Numbered from the stretch's first letter, positions 23,030 through 36,219 are shown. The stretch: 64,000 nucleotides of DNA from Mytilisepta virgata (GCA_028015205.1 CM051511.1:34836001-34900000); one strand, 5' to 3'. Made by a program: numbers and translations. The notes: generated from the letters alone by a model not told the origin.

Positions 23030-25430
23030 ATATATTATGATAATATTCTGCTCATCAAATTTATATATTCATAATGCAGGTACATACACGAGTTCTTTTT
23101 CAGTATAAATATACAATGGAAATGAAAAATGAAAATTTTCATATCAACCTGTCTGTCTGTCCGTCCGACCGGCAATACTTCATACTTGTGACCTAAACTC
23201 TTCTTTCTTCTTACATACAATGTATTGTCTACAGTATTTTTATAAACTGTATGTAGATGCCGAATACGGGTTTATAATTTGATTATCAAAACTTGGAATC
23301 CGCAGTGCTGGAGATTAGAAAATAATCTTGTTACCTAACTTCTCTTTCAATTTTGTCTTTTAATATTTTATTACAGTGCTGTCATACATATCATTGCTAT
23401 GCGCTATAAAGTTTTATAATTTGATCTTCCAAAGTTTAGACCCGTTGTTGTCGAGTTTTGAAATTGTAAAATTAAGCTACCTAAGTTACTCTTCTCCCCT
23501 TCCATCTTAAACTGTTCCCAATGTATTTATATAGGGTATTGTCATACACTGTATTTAGATGCATAAAAGTATTTGGAATCTTAATCTTCAAATTTCAAAT
23601 ATTTTGACCCACAATTATCGGTAGACAATGTATTATGATTTTTTAGGAGAAAATTGGGTAAAAACATATTGAAAGGCGATTTGCGTAAAATTCGTTTTAA
23701 AACATATGATTGTGAAAATACTGCGGTAAGTTTTGTAACTATAGGGATGCAACATTTGAAGTGTGCTGAGAAAAGTGCCATTTAGATTTTAATCTGCTGC
23801 ACAATATTCTTTTGCTGGTATCCGCCTTCTAAATTCCAGGTCATTAAGCAATGTTGATAAAACATGGTAAGGTATATACAATATACAGAAACTGGTTTTA
23901 AGTAAATTACTTTTTTTAATCCTTAACAGATTTGTGTTTGTGTAAATTTTGTTTCCGACATTTTTTACTTACCATTGTCGTATACCTTTGTATTTTAGGT
24001 ATTATATCTTATATCACGAATGTGAAAATTGCAATTGTGAAAGAAAGAAAACCATCTAATACAAATACATACTAATTTGTGTAATTTAGAACATTCTCGA
24101 AAATGGAAATCGGGGTGCATTTTAAGTTACATTCTGGAACTCTAGGTGAAAGGGTATTCCAATACTTAAAGTTTAAGCTTTATTAACGATTATAGAATAA
24201 AGTGCCAGAATTGATAAATACTTATAGTTTGTGACTTTTCATCGGTGATCATCTGTTATTCCCGCACTTCGAAGACGTTCGGAGATATTGTTATCGCCTC
24301 CGCCCGTCTGTCCTTCTGTCCGTCCGTCAGACTTTCTTGTGACCTAAACTCCTTGTTCATTTTTAACTTCATGCATTTAATTTCTATGCAGTATTGTCAC
24401 ATATTGTACGTAGAAGCGCAGTGAGGTTTAAGAATTTTTTTTTGAAAAACTGGGGCCCACAGGGGACGATTTTAAAAAAAATTATGCTTGTAACCTAAAC
24501 TCCTCTTTCATTTTTGATTTCATGCGTTTGATTTATATACAGTATTGTCACATACTGTATGTGGATGCGCAATAAGGTTTTACAAATTTGATTTTCAAAC
24601 ATTTGGGCCCACAGAGGTCGAATTTCGAAAATTAGGAATTGAAGCTTGTGACCTAAACTCTTCTTACATTTTTGAATTAATGCATTTAATTTCTAAAAAG
24701 AATTATCACATACTGTATGTAGATGCGCAATAAGGTTTTAAAATTTTTATTTTCAAAAATTGGGGCCCACAAGGGTCGAAATTCGAAAATTGGGAATTTA
24801 AGCTTGTGACCTTAAATCCTCTTTTATTTTTCATTTAATGTATTTAATTTATATACAGTATTGTCACATACTGTATTTAGATGCGCATTAAGGTTTTAGA
24901 ATTTTGATTTTCAAAAATTTTGGCCCACATGGTTGAATTTTTTAAATTGGCAATTTAAGCTTGTAACCTAAACTCATCGTTCATTTTTCATGTCATGCAT
25001 TTGATTTTTATACTGTATTGTCGCATACTATATATAGATGTGCAATAAGGCTTTAGAATTTTGATTTTCAGAACCGTAGGGAGGGGGGGTGCACAGGGGT
25101 TAAATTTTGAAAACTGGGAATTTAACTTGTGGCATAAACTTCTGTTTCATTTTCCATTTCTTTAATTCTTTTACGGTATTGTCACATCGTGTTTATAGAT
25201 TCGCAATAGGGTTTTAGAATTTTGATTTTAAAAAATTGGCGCCTTTAGGTATCGAATTTAGTAAATTGGGAATTATAAGCTGGTGACTGAAACCTTTCTT
25301 TCCTTTTTCATTTTATAAATTTTATTTATATACAGTATTGTCATAAACTGTATACAGATGTGCAATAAGGTTTTAGAATTTTTAATCTTCCAAAATTAGG
25401 GCCTGTATTTAAAAGTATGATTATGAAACA
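23030..25430 (+). repeat. ~178-bp satellite block
   Basis: Repeated units contain gtattgtcacatactgtatg, gatgcgcaataaggtttta, attttgattttcaaaa, ggggcccacaggggtcgaat and agcttgtgacctaaactcct. Two heads with stacked gtccgtc occur (about 23,150 and 24,300). The second is preceded by cttcgaagacgttcggagat. Spacing between units is about 170-180 bp. Inverted or direct blocks of the same satellite recur at 26.6, 31.4, 39.7 and 51.5 kb. Confidence 0.85.
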
Positions 25431-25559
25431 GGTGCATAGAAATACAACATCTGGGGAGTGCATGGATAACTGTCGTTTCCGACTGCCTCAAATCTAGTTT
25501 CAATTCAATTTGAAATGATTCTGTTTTATTTGAACAAACTTATCCTGGTGTTATTTTTC

Positions 25560-26570
25560 CGTCCCTGGCAGAAATGTTCCTTAAATGGTCCTCTTTCAGA
25601 ATTGTGTACGATGACCTGGAATATCAACAAATATGGCCATTACAGCCGATCTTAGTTAAACATAGAACACTATGTTAACATTCATTAAAAAGTCTTCCTG
25701 CCTGAAACCACTAAGACAATTGGAACTATATTTGGCAACAATGATCCTTGGTCCTTCGTCTTTCAGAATTCTGTCCGATGACCTAGACTCTGAACTGAGA
25801 TGGCCATCGCAGTCGAACATAGTTTAAAATATAAGACCCTACTGGAAAATTCATTTAAAAATCTTTTTGTCTGAAACTTCTGAGCCAGTTAGCCTGAGGT
25901 TGGCAGAAATTATCTGTAGATGGTCCTCCATCCTCTTTCAGAATTGAGTCCAATGACCTAGACTGTCAGCAGCAAAGATGGCCGCCACAGCAGAACTCAG
26001 TTTAATATAGGACCCTATGGAAAAATTCATTTAAAAATCTTCTTGTCTGAAACTACAGAGTCAATTTCTACCAGACTTGGAAATTGTCCTTAAATGGTCC
26101 TCTTTCAGAATTGTGTACAATGACCCGGAATATCAACCTAGATGGCTGCCATAGCCGAACATAAGTTAACATAGGACCCTATGAGAAAATTCATTAAATA
26201 ATCATCTAGTCAATTGGAACCAAACTATAAACTTCTTGTGTTAAAATACAGAGCCAATTGGAACCAAACTATAATCTTCTTGTGTGAAACTACAGAGCCA
26301 ATTGAAACCAAATTTGCAGAAATGGTCCTTAGATGGTCTTCTTTCAGAATTTTGTCCTATGACCCAGAAAGTCAACCAAGATTAGAAAATTCCTTAAAAA
26401 TCTTCTTGTCTGAAACTACTAAGCCAATTGGAACCAGACTTGGCAGAAATGAATTTTTGGAGTCCTCTTTCAGAAATGTGTCAGATTACCCTGAATGTCA
26501 ACCAAAAAGGCCGCCACAGCTGAACTTAGTTTAGCATAAGAACCTATGGGAAAATTCATTAAAAACTATA
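25560..26570 (+). repeat. internal fragment of the GCTCACCTGACC satellite element
   Basis: Monomers with ggtcctctttcagaattgtg, ccaattggaaccaaac, cttcttgtctgaaac and gatggccgcc, lacking both element ends. It lies between two oppositely oriented ~178-bp satellite blocks. Confidence 0.8.
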
Positions 26571-26571
26571 A

Positions 26572-27390
26572 ATCTGGACTGTCGGAATCGACAGTGATCC
26601 CTGCACCCCCTGTAAGTAGTTGGGCCATTTATCTATAGTCAAAAATATAATACCCTATTCCCATCCAAACATAGTATGCAGTCATTATATCAAGAAATTA
26701 AATCAATAAACCTAATGAAAAATGAAGAAGAACGTTAGTTTACAAGCTTAAAATGACAATTTTTGAACTTTGGCCTCAGTTTACCTCCGGTTTAAAAATC
26801 GATATTCTAAATCCTTATTGTGCAACTAAATATAATGCAGGACAATACTATATATAAGCAAACTGAAAGACAAGTTAAGGTCACAAGCTTAAATTAAAAA
26901 TTTCAAATTTAGAAAGTCAAAATTCTAAAACCTTATTGAACATCTGCATGTGGTGTATAGAAATAAAATGCATAAATTGAAAAACAAAAAAGTTTATGTC
27001 ACAAGTTTAAATTGACCCTTGTGGGTCCCTCAATTAGAAAATCAAAATTCTAAAACCTTATTGCTCAAATGCATATAGTGTATGAAATAATATGCATAAA
27101 TTGTAAAATTATAGAGGAGATTAGGTCACAAGCTTAAATTGATAGTTTTTCGAAATTCGACCCCTGTGGGCCTCAATTATAGAAAATCAAAATTCTAAAA
27201 CCTTATTGCCATTGCGCATCTGCATAAAGTCTATGACAATACCGTATAGAAATAATCTGCATAAATTGTAAAATTAAAGAGGATATTAGGTCACAAGCTT
27301 AAATTGACAGTTTTTCGAAATTCGACCCCTGTGTGCCCAATTTTAGAAAATCAAAAATCTAAAACCTTATTGCAAGAAATTCACATAATA
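26572..27390 (-). repeat. ~178-bp satellite block, inverted
   Basis: Reverse-complement units: attctaaaaccttattgc, aggtcacaagcttaaattga, cgaaattcgacccctgtggg. Mirror orientation relative to 23.0-25.4 kb. Confidence 0.85.
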
Positions 27391-28084
27391 ACTTGAAAAT
27401 TAAACAACCACCATTCGATAGAAATTGAAACAAAGGATACTAGGAGTTACTGGGAACAGTCAATTACCTTTGATTGTTTGTGATAAATGAAAACGCATAT
27501 TTAACGTACTGAAAATAACTTCTTATTTCTTCAAGACAATAAAAGAATAGATAGGATATAGTTATTTTCTTCTTTATTTGTATAAAGACCTAAGGCACCT
27601 GATATAACGCCTTTATGAACTGCTCGAAATGTATGACATGCCTTTACGTCAATGATCGAAAGCATTATCACATACCTTCTTGTTCATTTTGTGGATTTCA
27701 AACTTCTTATCATCTTTTGGTCATGTATTGGCCTTCACCCCTATTAGCTGTCTGGCACACAATATGCACCAATTGCTGAAAATGGTATGATAGAATTTAA
27801 TGTTTTACGGTATAAATTTTCACAAGATACACAGCACTATAACCACTTATTTTGTACGACGTAGATTGTGTTTATCATGTCTATATATATGAACCTTACG
27901 ATATGCTGACACTATTTTGCTTACCTTAATGTTGGTACTTGCTGTCATCTTGCAAGTATTTATACGTCTGCATATTGTTATTTGTTTTGTATATGGAATT
28001 TTGACTTCATCCCATCTTATGATTTTTTATGATTGTATATATTCTTTGTAGTATCAAAACTATATACTTCATTCTGCATTCTAG
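27391..28084. other. sequence upstream of the orphan tail exon
   Basis: I searched for stalk or cysteine-rich exons that could precede the tail exon at 28,085 and found none with convincing splice sites. AT-rich otherwise. Confidence 0.4.
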
Positions 28085-28400
28085 CAATATTTAGTGTGGT
28101 TGTTGTAATACCTTTGATTATTGTTGTATGTATGTGCCGAGGACGTATACATAAAAAGCGCAGACAAACCTTTCAACAACAGCAAAAAAACAGCGCGTAG
28201 AGAATGTAGAACAAACTTTGCAGAATCAACATATACAACAACACCAGAAGCGATCACTACAGCCAATTATAAGCTTGGATATCTCTTCTCAGCCTTTTGA
28301 ACAAGATATAAACCCACATATTTATGACACGGTAGACGAAAATTCTGTTCAAGATTTGTCACCTCTAAGAAATCCAGAACATTTCATCAATACTTCCTAG
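28085..28400 (+). pseudogene. gene A: transmembrane + Q-rich cytoplasmic tail exon with a 1-nt frame break
   Basis: After a TTCTAG acceptor (phase 1), the exon encodes a hydrophobic segment (AIFSVVVVIPLIIVVCMC), a basic stop-transfer stretch (RGRIHKKRRQ) and glutamines. At an A7 run (28,184-28,190) the frame shifts by one. Past it the frame continues QRVENVEQTLQNQ, then HIYDTVDENSVQDL, and ends NTS-stop at 28,400. HIYDxVDE is shared with the tail of gene C (HIYDFVDES), which supports a common receptor family and a real tail. Either the gene is a pseudogene or one A is missing from the homopolymer in the assembly. No upstream plus-strand exons were found, so it may be an orphan exon. Confidence 0.65.
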
Positions 28401-28784
28401 AGTAACAACACAACCAGTGACAGAACATAATACCTGAATCCATACAATATATAACAGGAGAAAAGAGAAACAAACATTCACGTTTATGATCGTCTTGATT
28501 TGAATTTTATTAAACACTTGAAATATTCAATGTTAATACAATGTTCAGATACCTAAGCAGATGGTTTTATCTCGTCTTCTTCCTGATGTTAATTATGCAC
28601 TGCCGTGATAATTTCAATTAACGAATTACTTTAATATGTACCCTTCTGAAATGTAAACCAGATTTAGAAAAGAACATCGAAAATACTATTTTTCTTATTT
28701 TGTCTTTGATTTAAATGACTATATTGAGATGTCATACATTTTTAGTTCAATGCGCATAATTAGTACGAACTGGACATTGTATTT

Positions 28785-28915
28785 GGTGAACCAAGAAGGT
28801 ATATATGTGTTGATGCATAATCTTCTGTATGTCGTTTGTAGACATAGCGAGCAATATATTTCATCTCTTGATTTGTACGATATCCACGTTTTATTTGAAA
28901 CGATAACAGCGTAGT
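28785..28915 (-). pseudogene. degenerate EGF-like exon copy
   Basis: The minus strand reads RDEIYCSLCLQTTYRRLC, which aligns with the second half of EGF exon 3 of genes D and E (GI-C-PC-NRYG-). The DNA resembles the decayed exon at 29,076-29,153. Several cysteines are lost, so it is a relic. It suggests the exon was duplicated. Confidence 0.45.
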
Positions 28916-29075
28916 ATATTACATACTGTGTTCGAACAAAATGTCGTGTATTCAATTCCCATTTGTTTTGGATAAGGATTAACAGTTTTTCTGCACTTGA
29001 ATATGGTAGTTGTATAAAACTTCAAGAAAACAAACAAATAAACCTTTCTGTGGTGAGACAAACAATTACATTTAC

Positions 29076-29153
29076 CGAAATAAAATCTTCCGTATCGATT
29101 TAGTGGACATGGCGATCAATGAATTCCGTCTATTGATGTTCCATTCTCACATT
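29076..29153 (-). pseudogene. gene E exon 3, broken EGF-like module
   Basis: CAG acceptor, phase 1, ECENGT as in gene D, then an in-frame TGA. After PCPLNRYGR the module lacks its last cysteines. Confidence 0.65.
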
Positions 29154-29159
29154 CTGTTT

Positions 29160-30885
29160 GAAACAGGCGAGTAGTAGTTTTTAGTTTTATAGTAGGAGAT
29201 TAAAATGTCCTAAATTGAGTCTGTTATAGAAAATTGGTAAACACACCTGCAGGTGAATGTGTTGAAGTGTTTAAGAATATTTGATGTACTGTACTTGGTA
29301 CTGTCCTCGTTCATGTTGTTAGTTTGAAATGAGTATTTCTTCAACATATTAAGATTCTTACATTTTTCCGCAGCATAATATTTTTTATTTACCACAGTAT
29401 GTTTATTATTTTAGTCATTAACGACGTCTTTAATATAAAATTATAACGGCTAGAAAATCCATATCATAAAATGATAAAGTAAAGTTTGAACAAGGGCTAC
29501 TACAAAAATAAGAGAAGGCATACGCCAAGTCCTTGTTTGCAATATATAGATAACGTACTATTTATTAATGCTCCTAACTAAAAGAATATCTTATCTATAC
29601 TGAGTTCAAGTTAAATTAAAGAGAGCAGAGGAACAGTTACGTTTGTTTCATACATAGACTTTTTAGGTGACAAATGACAAACTTTCGACTTGTGATATTC
29701 CCATTTCGTACGTAGTATTAATGAACCAAATTGGTCGAATTAAAAAAAAACTTCTATGAAATAACACGTATCATACCGAAATAAATGAAATTGTTTTGTC
29801 AAATGAACATATCTCTGGAAAACTTTGTATTTTTTGTTCAGTTCGTACAGTTAAAATGGTTGTGATGAGTAATTATATTTGATATGAAACATCAATTGGA
29901 GGTAGAAGAATGTAAAAAATAATACACTTTTATGTCCTTGTGGGACAGTTATCGATTTCATTACCAATAAAAGCAAATCTAGTGCCCACATGAACAACAC
30001 CTTGATGAAAAGCATCTATATGATAAACATAATAAAGTTTACATAAAGTTGTAAAAATGCTGTTTCGATTTGAAAAGCAACGTGACAGTAATCGAAAATT
30101 CTAGTTTTTGACTAGCTAAATAAAAAAAAATGTTATCTGAAACAGCTCGAACAAATACAATTAATATGAGGTTTTTCATGATGTTTTGTACATAACTTTG
30201 AACATTTCATGTAAATTACAGAATACAAGACTAACATTGTTAAACGTAGTTGCAGTATTTGTGTTGAATTTATAAGTGTTTATCTCAATATTCAATAAAA
30301 GTGAACGTTTTAATATAGTTGATATGGGTATTGGATGCTCAATGCTGACGATGTTTTTTGATAATTATATTTGCCTGTTAAGACGTTTTCACAAATTCAC
30401 CCTGTTTTTTTATTTTGATTTCAAGTAAATTTGTGGAATTTACTTACTGTCTTATCTCTTCGATATTCTTTAGCTGATATTTGATCACGAGCGTACCCGA
30501 ACATTAATGACGAAGTGTTCATTGTACACATAAAATCTATTTCTGACTTTTTAGATAATTGTTACAATTACAAAATTATTTTTCGTCTGGAAACGTTTGG
30601 AAAGCGCATTGAAAAATGACCCAAGAAAGGGATAGAGCATAAATTGAATTTTATTTTTAGCCTTCAACAAACAAAGGAAATTTTAATTTCTAACTGGACC
30701 AATATTAACAATAGATTAGCGCAGAGTTTAGATATTGAGACTCTAGTTTTATTTGGATCCTTTTTATCTTTTTATCGTTGATTTTAAAACATCTATTCCT
30801 GATCCGTTTTACAAATGAGTGTGCGGATTTGAAAATTTGGATGATTCAGAATGCATCAATTCTCTATTCTGTATGTAGTACTGAT
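29160..30885. other. intron 2 of gene E; nothing recognised
   Basis: AT-rich sequence, no exon or clear repeat seen. Confidence 0.4.
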
Positions 30886-30891
30886 ATTTAC

Positions 30892-30941
30892 CCATGCATT
30901 TTCCATCCCTTTGGTAATAAAGGAAGCAACAATATTCGTGT
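30892..30941 (-). CDS. gene E exon 2, CC-NY module
   Basis: 50 nt, CTTCAG acceptor, GTAAAT donor. Encodes HEYCCFLYYQRDGKCM. Same phases as D and C exon 2 but shorter at the front. Confidence 0.7.
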
Positions 30942-31444
30942 CTGAAGCCGGTTTTGACAAGAGTCAAACATTCATCATTCTTTCAAATTATATATAAATT
31001 CACTTGGTACGTCGGCAAATGAATTTTATCAGACCTACACTACATACTCATTGTAAAATTTATTAATTCTAGCCCGTGCTTTTAGATTCCAACTTTCAAA
31101 ATTATACTACTCTATTATCACCAATTGGTCGATCGTTAGACACAGAAACTGTGATTTTTTTCCAATAAAATTTTATTTTATGATATTAGAATTACTTTGT
31201 TTGTATGATTAATTGTGCAGTTTGTCCCTTTCATGAATATGGTAAATGAGGGACATGTCATATCATATTCCAGAGCTCTAAATTGGAGACTATTCTGAAG
31301 GTCTTCAAATGGATGAGATTGAAGTTTTAGTATGAAATCCGTTAAATGGAAAAATCTTTATATTTTGCATAAAACAGAGATTTTTTATCGGTGGTTAAGT
31401 AACTTGAACTACCTTTCAGATATATAACATAGAGATTACTAATT

Positions 31445-32165
31445 ATTTGGTACCTTAAGAACTTGTTATCCCCTCAGTTCGAAGAAATTCGGGGATATCG
31501 TTTTTGCCCCATGTCCGCCTGACCGTCAAACCTTCTTGTAACAAAACGCCTCTTTCCATTTCCCTTTTATGCATTTAATTCCGATAAGAATTGAATTTTG
31601 ATCTTTTTAAACATTTGGGACCACAAAGAGGTCGAATTTGGAAAATTGTGAATTTAAACGTGTGACGTAAATATATTTATATGTAAATGCCAACAAGATC
31701 CAAAAACTTTGTTATTCAAATCTTGGGGCCCAAAGTGGTCGAATTTCGAAAATTGGGAATTAAGCCTGTAACCTAAGCTTCTCTTTCATTTTTCATTTTA
31801 TACATATAATTTCTTTACAGTATTATTACACACTGTATATAGATGCACAATAAGGTTTCATAACTTTGATTTTAAAAACAACTGGAGGTTGAACTTTGAA
31901 AATTGGGAATATAAGCATTTGACCGAAACTCCTCTTTCATTTTTCATTTTGTTTCTATACGGCATTATCACACACTGTAGATATGCAATAAGGTTTTATA
32001 ATTTTGATTTACAAAACTTGAGGCCCAGGGTAGAATTTTAAAGTTATGATTTTAAGCTTGTTACCTAAGCCCCTTTTTCATTTTTCATTGTATGCATTTA
32101 AAGTCTATACAGTATAGTTACATATTGTATTTAGATGAGAATTCAGATTTTAGAATTTGGTACAA
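31445..32165 (+). repeat. ~178-bp satellite block in intron 1 of gene E
   Basis: Head with cagttcgaagaaattcggggatatcg followed by units with ggtcgaatttcgaaaattgg, gcacaataaggttt and cctctttcatttttcat. Same orientation as 23.0-25.4 kb, opposite to gene E. Confidence 0.85.
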
Positions 32166-32316
32166 GATGTGCACGACCTAATTAATAAGGATATATCTGT
32201 GCATGAGGGACATACGTGTACTTATTAGTTTTCAGAAAATTAAACGTTTTCGTTACAGATATTTTATAGTATCAATTTCTGGCTATCGAATTACAAGGAA
32301 TTGAACTGGTGATAAA

Positions 32317-32364
32317 TTCGGGGACTTGGAGTCCACCGGTAGCGGTATCAACTCAGTGGTCGAT
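32317..32364 (+). repeat. isolated core of a dispersed element
   Basis: attcggggacttggagtcca followed by a gtagcggtatcaactcagtgg stretch. Matches the core seen at 1253-1290, 9049-9087 and 59,760-59,812. Confidence 0.6.
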
Positions 32365-32811
32365 TTTTATCAAATCATATGAAAAAACCATGAAAACTAA
32401 GATGACTTAACATACTGATATAATAAAAAATTTAATTCAGTATACTTTCTATGTATTTATATTTTGGCAAATAAATATATACTCAAAGTTCGTACATGTA
32501 CAGTTTATATTACAAATATACGTTCGTATTTTACGAACAAAATTAATTGCCACGTACGAATCGGGTATGCGGTTTTTGTGAGTTTTAAGATAAATCATCT
32601 GCATTAGGATGAATTGTAAATGTTTTCTTTCTTTTATTGGCTAAAGACCATACGGCTTACTTTTTGGAGCATAATACTTGCTATTAACAGCATCTTAATT
32701 AAATGTTTATCATCCTTACTTTAAAATCATGAGTAACTATAAGAACACAAAGTTTATTTATCTGTAATGGATTTAACGTTTTACTATTATTATAATATTT
32801 AATTTACTCAC

Positions 32812-32915
32812 CTGCAAACATTAAGGCCTGAAAGTTTTTGTCCAGTCATGTTGTTGAAGAAACAGATATAAAGCCCTACAATTAGACAAACTCGTTTGGA
32901 TAACTCTCTGTGCAT
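32812..32915 (-). CDS. gene E exon 1, signal peptide
   Basis: 104 nt from ATG to a GTGAGT donor, 34 codons plus two bases. Hydrophobic core VCLIVGLYICFF followed by NNMTGQKLSGLNVC. FFNN...LxGxNVCR is shared with gene D. Confidence 0.75.
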
Positions 32916-33334
32916 ACTATGGCAAAGACACAAATGAATATAACGAGTAATATGTTGATGGTTTAAACAAAAGATTTCTACTTGAGATTTTGTGAACATT
33001 GAACATGTTCAATTTTCCGGATCAAAAACAGACCATTCAACTTTGTTAATTGAAAAAAAAATACCGACTATATTTACAATGGACGCACTTATAAGCAGGA
33101 AACAGTTTGTTTGAAATGAATGATCTGTCTATACACTCACGTTTATTCACGTGGATTGTATTATTTGTCATTGCCTGTCCTAATTAGGAATTCATATTAT
33201 ACTATAAAATAACCAGTAGAAACGTAAGAACAATGTATTTTAATTAAAGCGTATCAATAACACTAAAACGAACAATGTGTACAAAAAATCTTGAGGAATT
33301 CAATTCTTTCATACAAATTCTGATGTACAAAATA

Positions 33335-33545
33335 TGCAAATTTCGTCGATTTACGACTCATCAGTTATGTTCAAGTCCTAAAATGTTGGAAACCAAAACA
33401 AAAATCCAGATATTTGAAAAACAGATCTAAAATGCCAAAATGACCAACAGGCTGTAAGACTAAACCCACCCAAGAACGGAGCTATGCTCGGGAGAAATAC
33501 TCCTTAGTTTTCACACATTTTACCGTTTGTAACAGTAAGTTTTGA
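33335..33545 (+). repeat. ~200-bp dispersed repeat, copy 1
   Basis: Contains tttcgtcgatttacgactca, aatgccaaaatgacc, ggagctatgctc and ttagttttcaca. Related copies at 48,360-48,590 and 60,150-60,330, all in the same orientation. Confidence 0.7.
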
Positions 33546-34219
33546 ATATCAGTTTAGTGCTAGTATTGAAAGACAAGAAATAATTTGTTTTCTAAGACAA
33601 TACTCTGCATCGCATTTATATCCACTCTTGAGTTAATTGTTGTCTAGAATTGGCACTTCTGTTTTATGACAAATATATATAAAAGCTATTAGACAATAAT
33701 ATTATTGAACTCTATAGCCATTTGTTCAGTTCAAAAAGATTTTAAAATAATGTTTATTATTTTAATTAATAACAATAGCCTGGTATAAATATAGACTGAT
33801 GTTGTCTACGTACACTTAAAGTCAAAAACGACAATCAAAAATAATTATTCATTGTTAAATAAATGAAAAAAAATCATGCTTCTATTGAAAGAAAATTAGT
33901 TTAAATTTTGAAACATAATGATGTATATGGTTTCTTATTTTATATATGGCGTGGTCTCTGACGTTCTTAACAATACAGTTCGAATCAGAAGAGTCTCCAA
34001 GGCGGTTGTTGTATCATTTTTACAAGGATGGCTATCCGTAGTATAGTTATCGCCCCGGATCTTAAACCGGCAAGCTGACCAACTTCCGCTATAAATTAGG
34101 TTGGCTCACATTACTCATTTTTTTGTGAATACGCTGACATTATTTAGTGCAACACAGATTTCTTCATCAACTCATATATTTGAATCTTGCTATCAAAATT
34201 TCATAAAAATATTTATTTC
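33546..34219. other. intergenic; nothing recognised
   Basis: AT-rich, no exon seen. Confidence 0.4.
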
Positions 34220-34490
34220 GAGTTGATCAGTGCTATATTATAAGGGCTAACTCATAATTAATTTTTTAACGTAGGGCAATACTGGTGTAATACTTGAGCA
34301 TGTCAAGCCTAACGAAATTGAGCACATATGTTTGAGAAGATGATCGGTGAGCTTTATATTAGGGCAATAATGTGTATAATATGAGCATGCTAAACTATAT
34401 TGAGATAAACCTGACTTGGGCTTATGTCCAAGATGATCAGTGCTATATAATGTTAGAGTAATTTTGAGCCTTAATAATTTCACAGAGAAT
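34220..34490. repeat. degenerate ~105/210-bp tandem repeat
   Basis: gatcagtgctatat occurs at about 34,224 and 34,435. In between are gatgatcggtgagcttt and two copies each of agggcaata and gagcatg. A 78-residue minus-strand frame over it is a repeat artefact. Confidence 0.55.
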
Positions 34491-36219
34491 TGTAATCTTG
34501 ATATATTGTATGGATTCTATACTACATACATGAGAAGTGCTATATATTAGATCGAAGTTGAGTATTGACAATTTGAAAACAATAATTAGGTTACCCATGT
34601 CTAAAACTACGAATAAAACATTTATGTATCAGTACATATCCCAAATATTTCTTTTCACTTAAATGACTACATTTTTAAGGTTTTAAACATACAGTGTATG
34701 AGAATTGTGATAGAGAATACTGCAGTGTATTCTTTTATTGAAAATATTTGGAATCAAAATGCTATTCAAATTACCCTGTTTGCATGGAAATATATGAAAT
34801 AAATTGGAGAATACTGTGCATATCTATACCTATCATGCCTATGTTAAAACCTGTGCTCTTGCTATATTTTATCTAAATACTTAATATATGTATGCGAAAA
34901 ATATCACCCTTTTACTATATTAAGGACATAAACAGTAAACACAACAGGAAGCGTTCTAGTTTCAGTGTAAAGTGCTGTATCACTACAGGTTTTGCCTTGC
35001 GTCACAAAAGTACAACATCATCAATTTGTTAATAGTTGGTGATTAGGTTGATTAGGTCAGTTAATGGGGAACCACATATAGACAGTCAATGAATTTGGTA
35101 CGCAGTTGCATTTGCATGGCAATTACTTGGCTTGTCGCCCTCAGTTATATTCTAGTGACTATGAATCTTCACTTTAATGTACATGTTGTGAAAGTCTATG
35201 GGGATCAAGCAACATTTGAAAGTTTTGCATTATTCACATGTTTAAGAGATGCCTTATTCATTTCAACATTTAAATAATCAAAATTGGATACAGGTGTAAC
35301 ATATCTCCCTGTCAACAGTTTGTACCATATATACAGTTAGGTTTATATCACTATCATTAATTCATCAGCCATCAGATCATGAGGCCATCCGAGTAAATAG
35401 TACTTCAGTGCTGATTTTTGTCGCCCTTCAGCTCCGATGAAGATACATGATTTATTGTTTGTAAACCTCACTGATTTCATAATAGGTATAGTATAACTGT
35501 TGAGTGGTAGATTGAATCTCAGTGGATATACAATCAGTCCATTGTATTTCGATACTATAAAATCGCTAATATACATGTTTACTTGACTTTTAGCACCTAT
35601 ATTTTCAAATGAAGTTATTAATAACGCATATATATCTAAGTACATGTACGTGTATAAGCTCTAAGCTAGTATCTTTCTTGTGTTATATTTCTATACATTA
35701 TTTTCATAAAGTGAGTATAGATATATCATAATGTTTTAGAATTTCAAAATAAGGACCTTAACAGGGGTCGAGTTTTGAAAAATTGTTTATTTAAGTTTGT
35801 GACAGTCTTCTCTTTCATTTTTCACTTGGTGCATTTTATTTTTATAAAGAATAATATTTCAAAAAAATTGTCATAGTTGTTATTTTAAGCTTGCAAGTCG
35901 CATGAATATCTATAAACCCAATGTAAGTAATATTTTGCTATAACTATGCGTTGAAAAGTAACGACTATGTATTGTTTTGGCTCAAACCCTGTAAAGTTAG
36001 CTTTCAATCCGTAATACCTTTAGAAGAATCTTGTTCAGTATAAATATTCTTACTTTTAAATCACGAGGGTTGCATATTCTGTACAAAAAAATATGTATTT
36101 GTATTCGATTTAACGAGTTTATAATATCCTTCAATTTTACCTGTCGAAATATAGATGATGTCCTTTCAATCAATATTACATAGCTCAAGGATTATTTACA
36201 TTTAAAATACCCCGAGGAA
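34491..36219. other. intergenic; one uncharacterised 100-codon open frame
   Basis: Mostly AT-rich. The minus-strand frame 35,645-35,343 (100 codons) is slightly richer in ordinary residues than its surroundings, but no domain was recognised. A short fragment of the ~178-bp satellite lies at about 35,690-35,850. Confidence 0.35.

Larger units (their letters stand above)
29076..32915 (-). pseudogene. gene E: EGF-like receptor, exons 1-3, third exon decayed
   Basis: Exon 1 (32,915-32,812) is an intact signal peptide (MHRELSKRVCLIVGLYICFF, ending GLNVC). Exon 2 (30,941-30,892) is intact (HEYCCFLYYQRDGKCM). Both have GT/AG borders and phases 2 and 1 as in gene D. Exon 3 (29,153-29,076) starts correctly (ECENGTSIDGIH) but then has TGA where D has a Cys-Gln pair. 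It keeps PC and NRYGR and is cut short near a GTAAAT. No tail exon on this strand was found. The gene is therefore probably inactive, or uses an exon 3 that I did not see. Intron 1 holds a ~178-bp satellite block. Confidence 0.6.
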
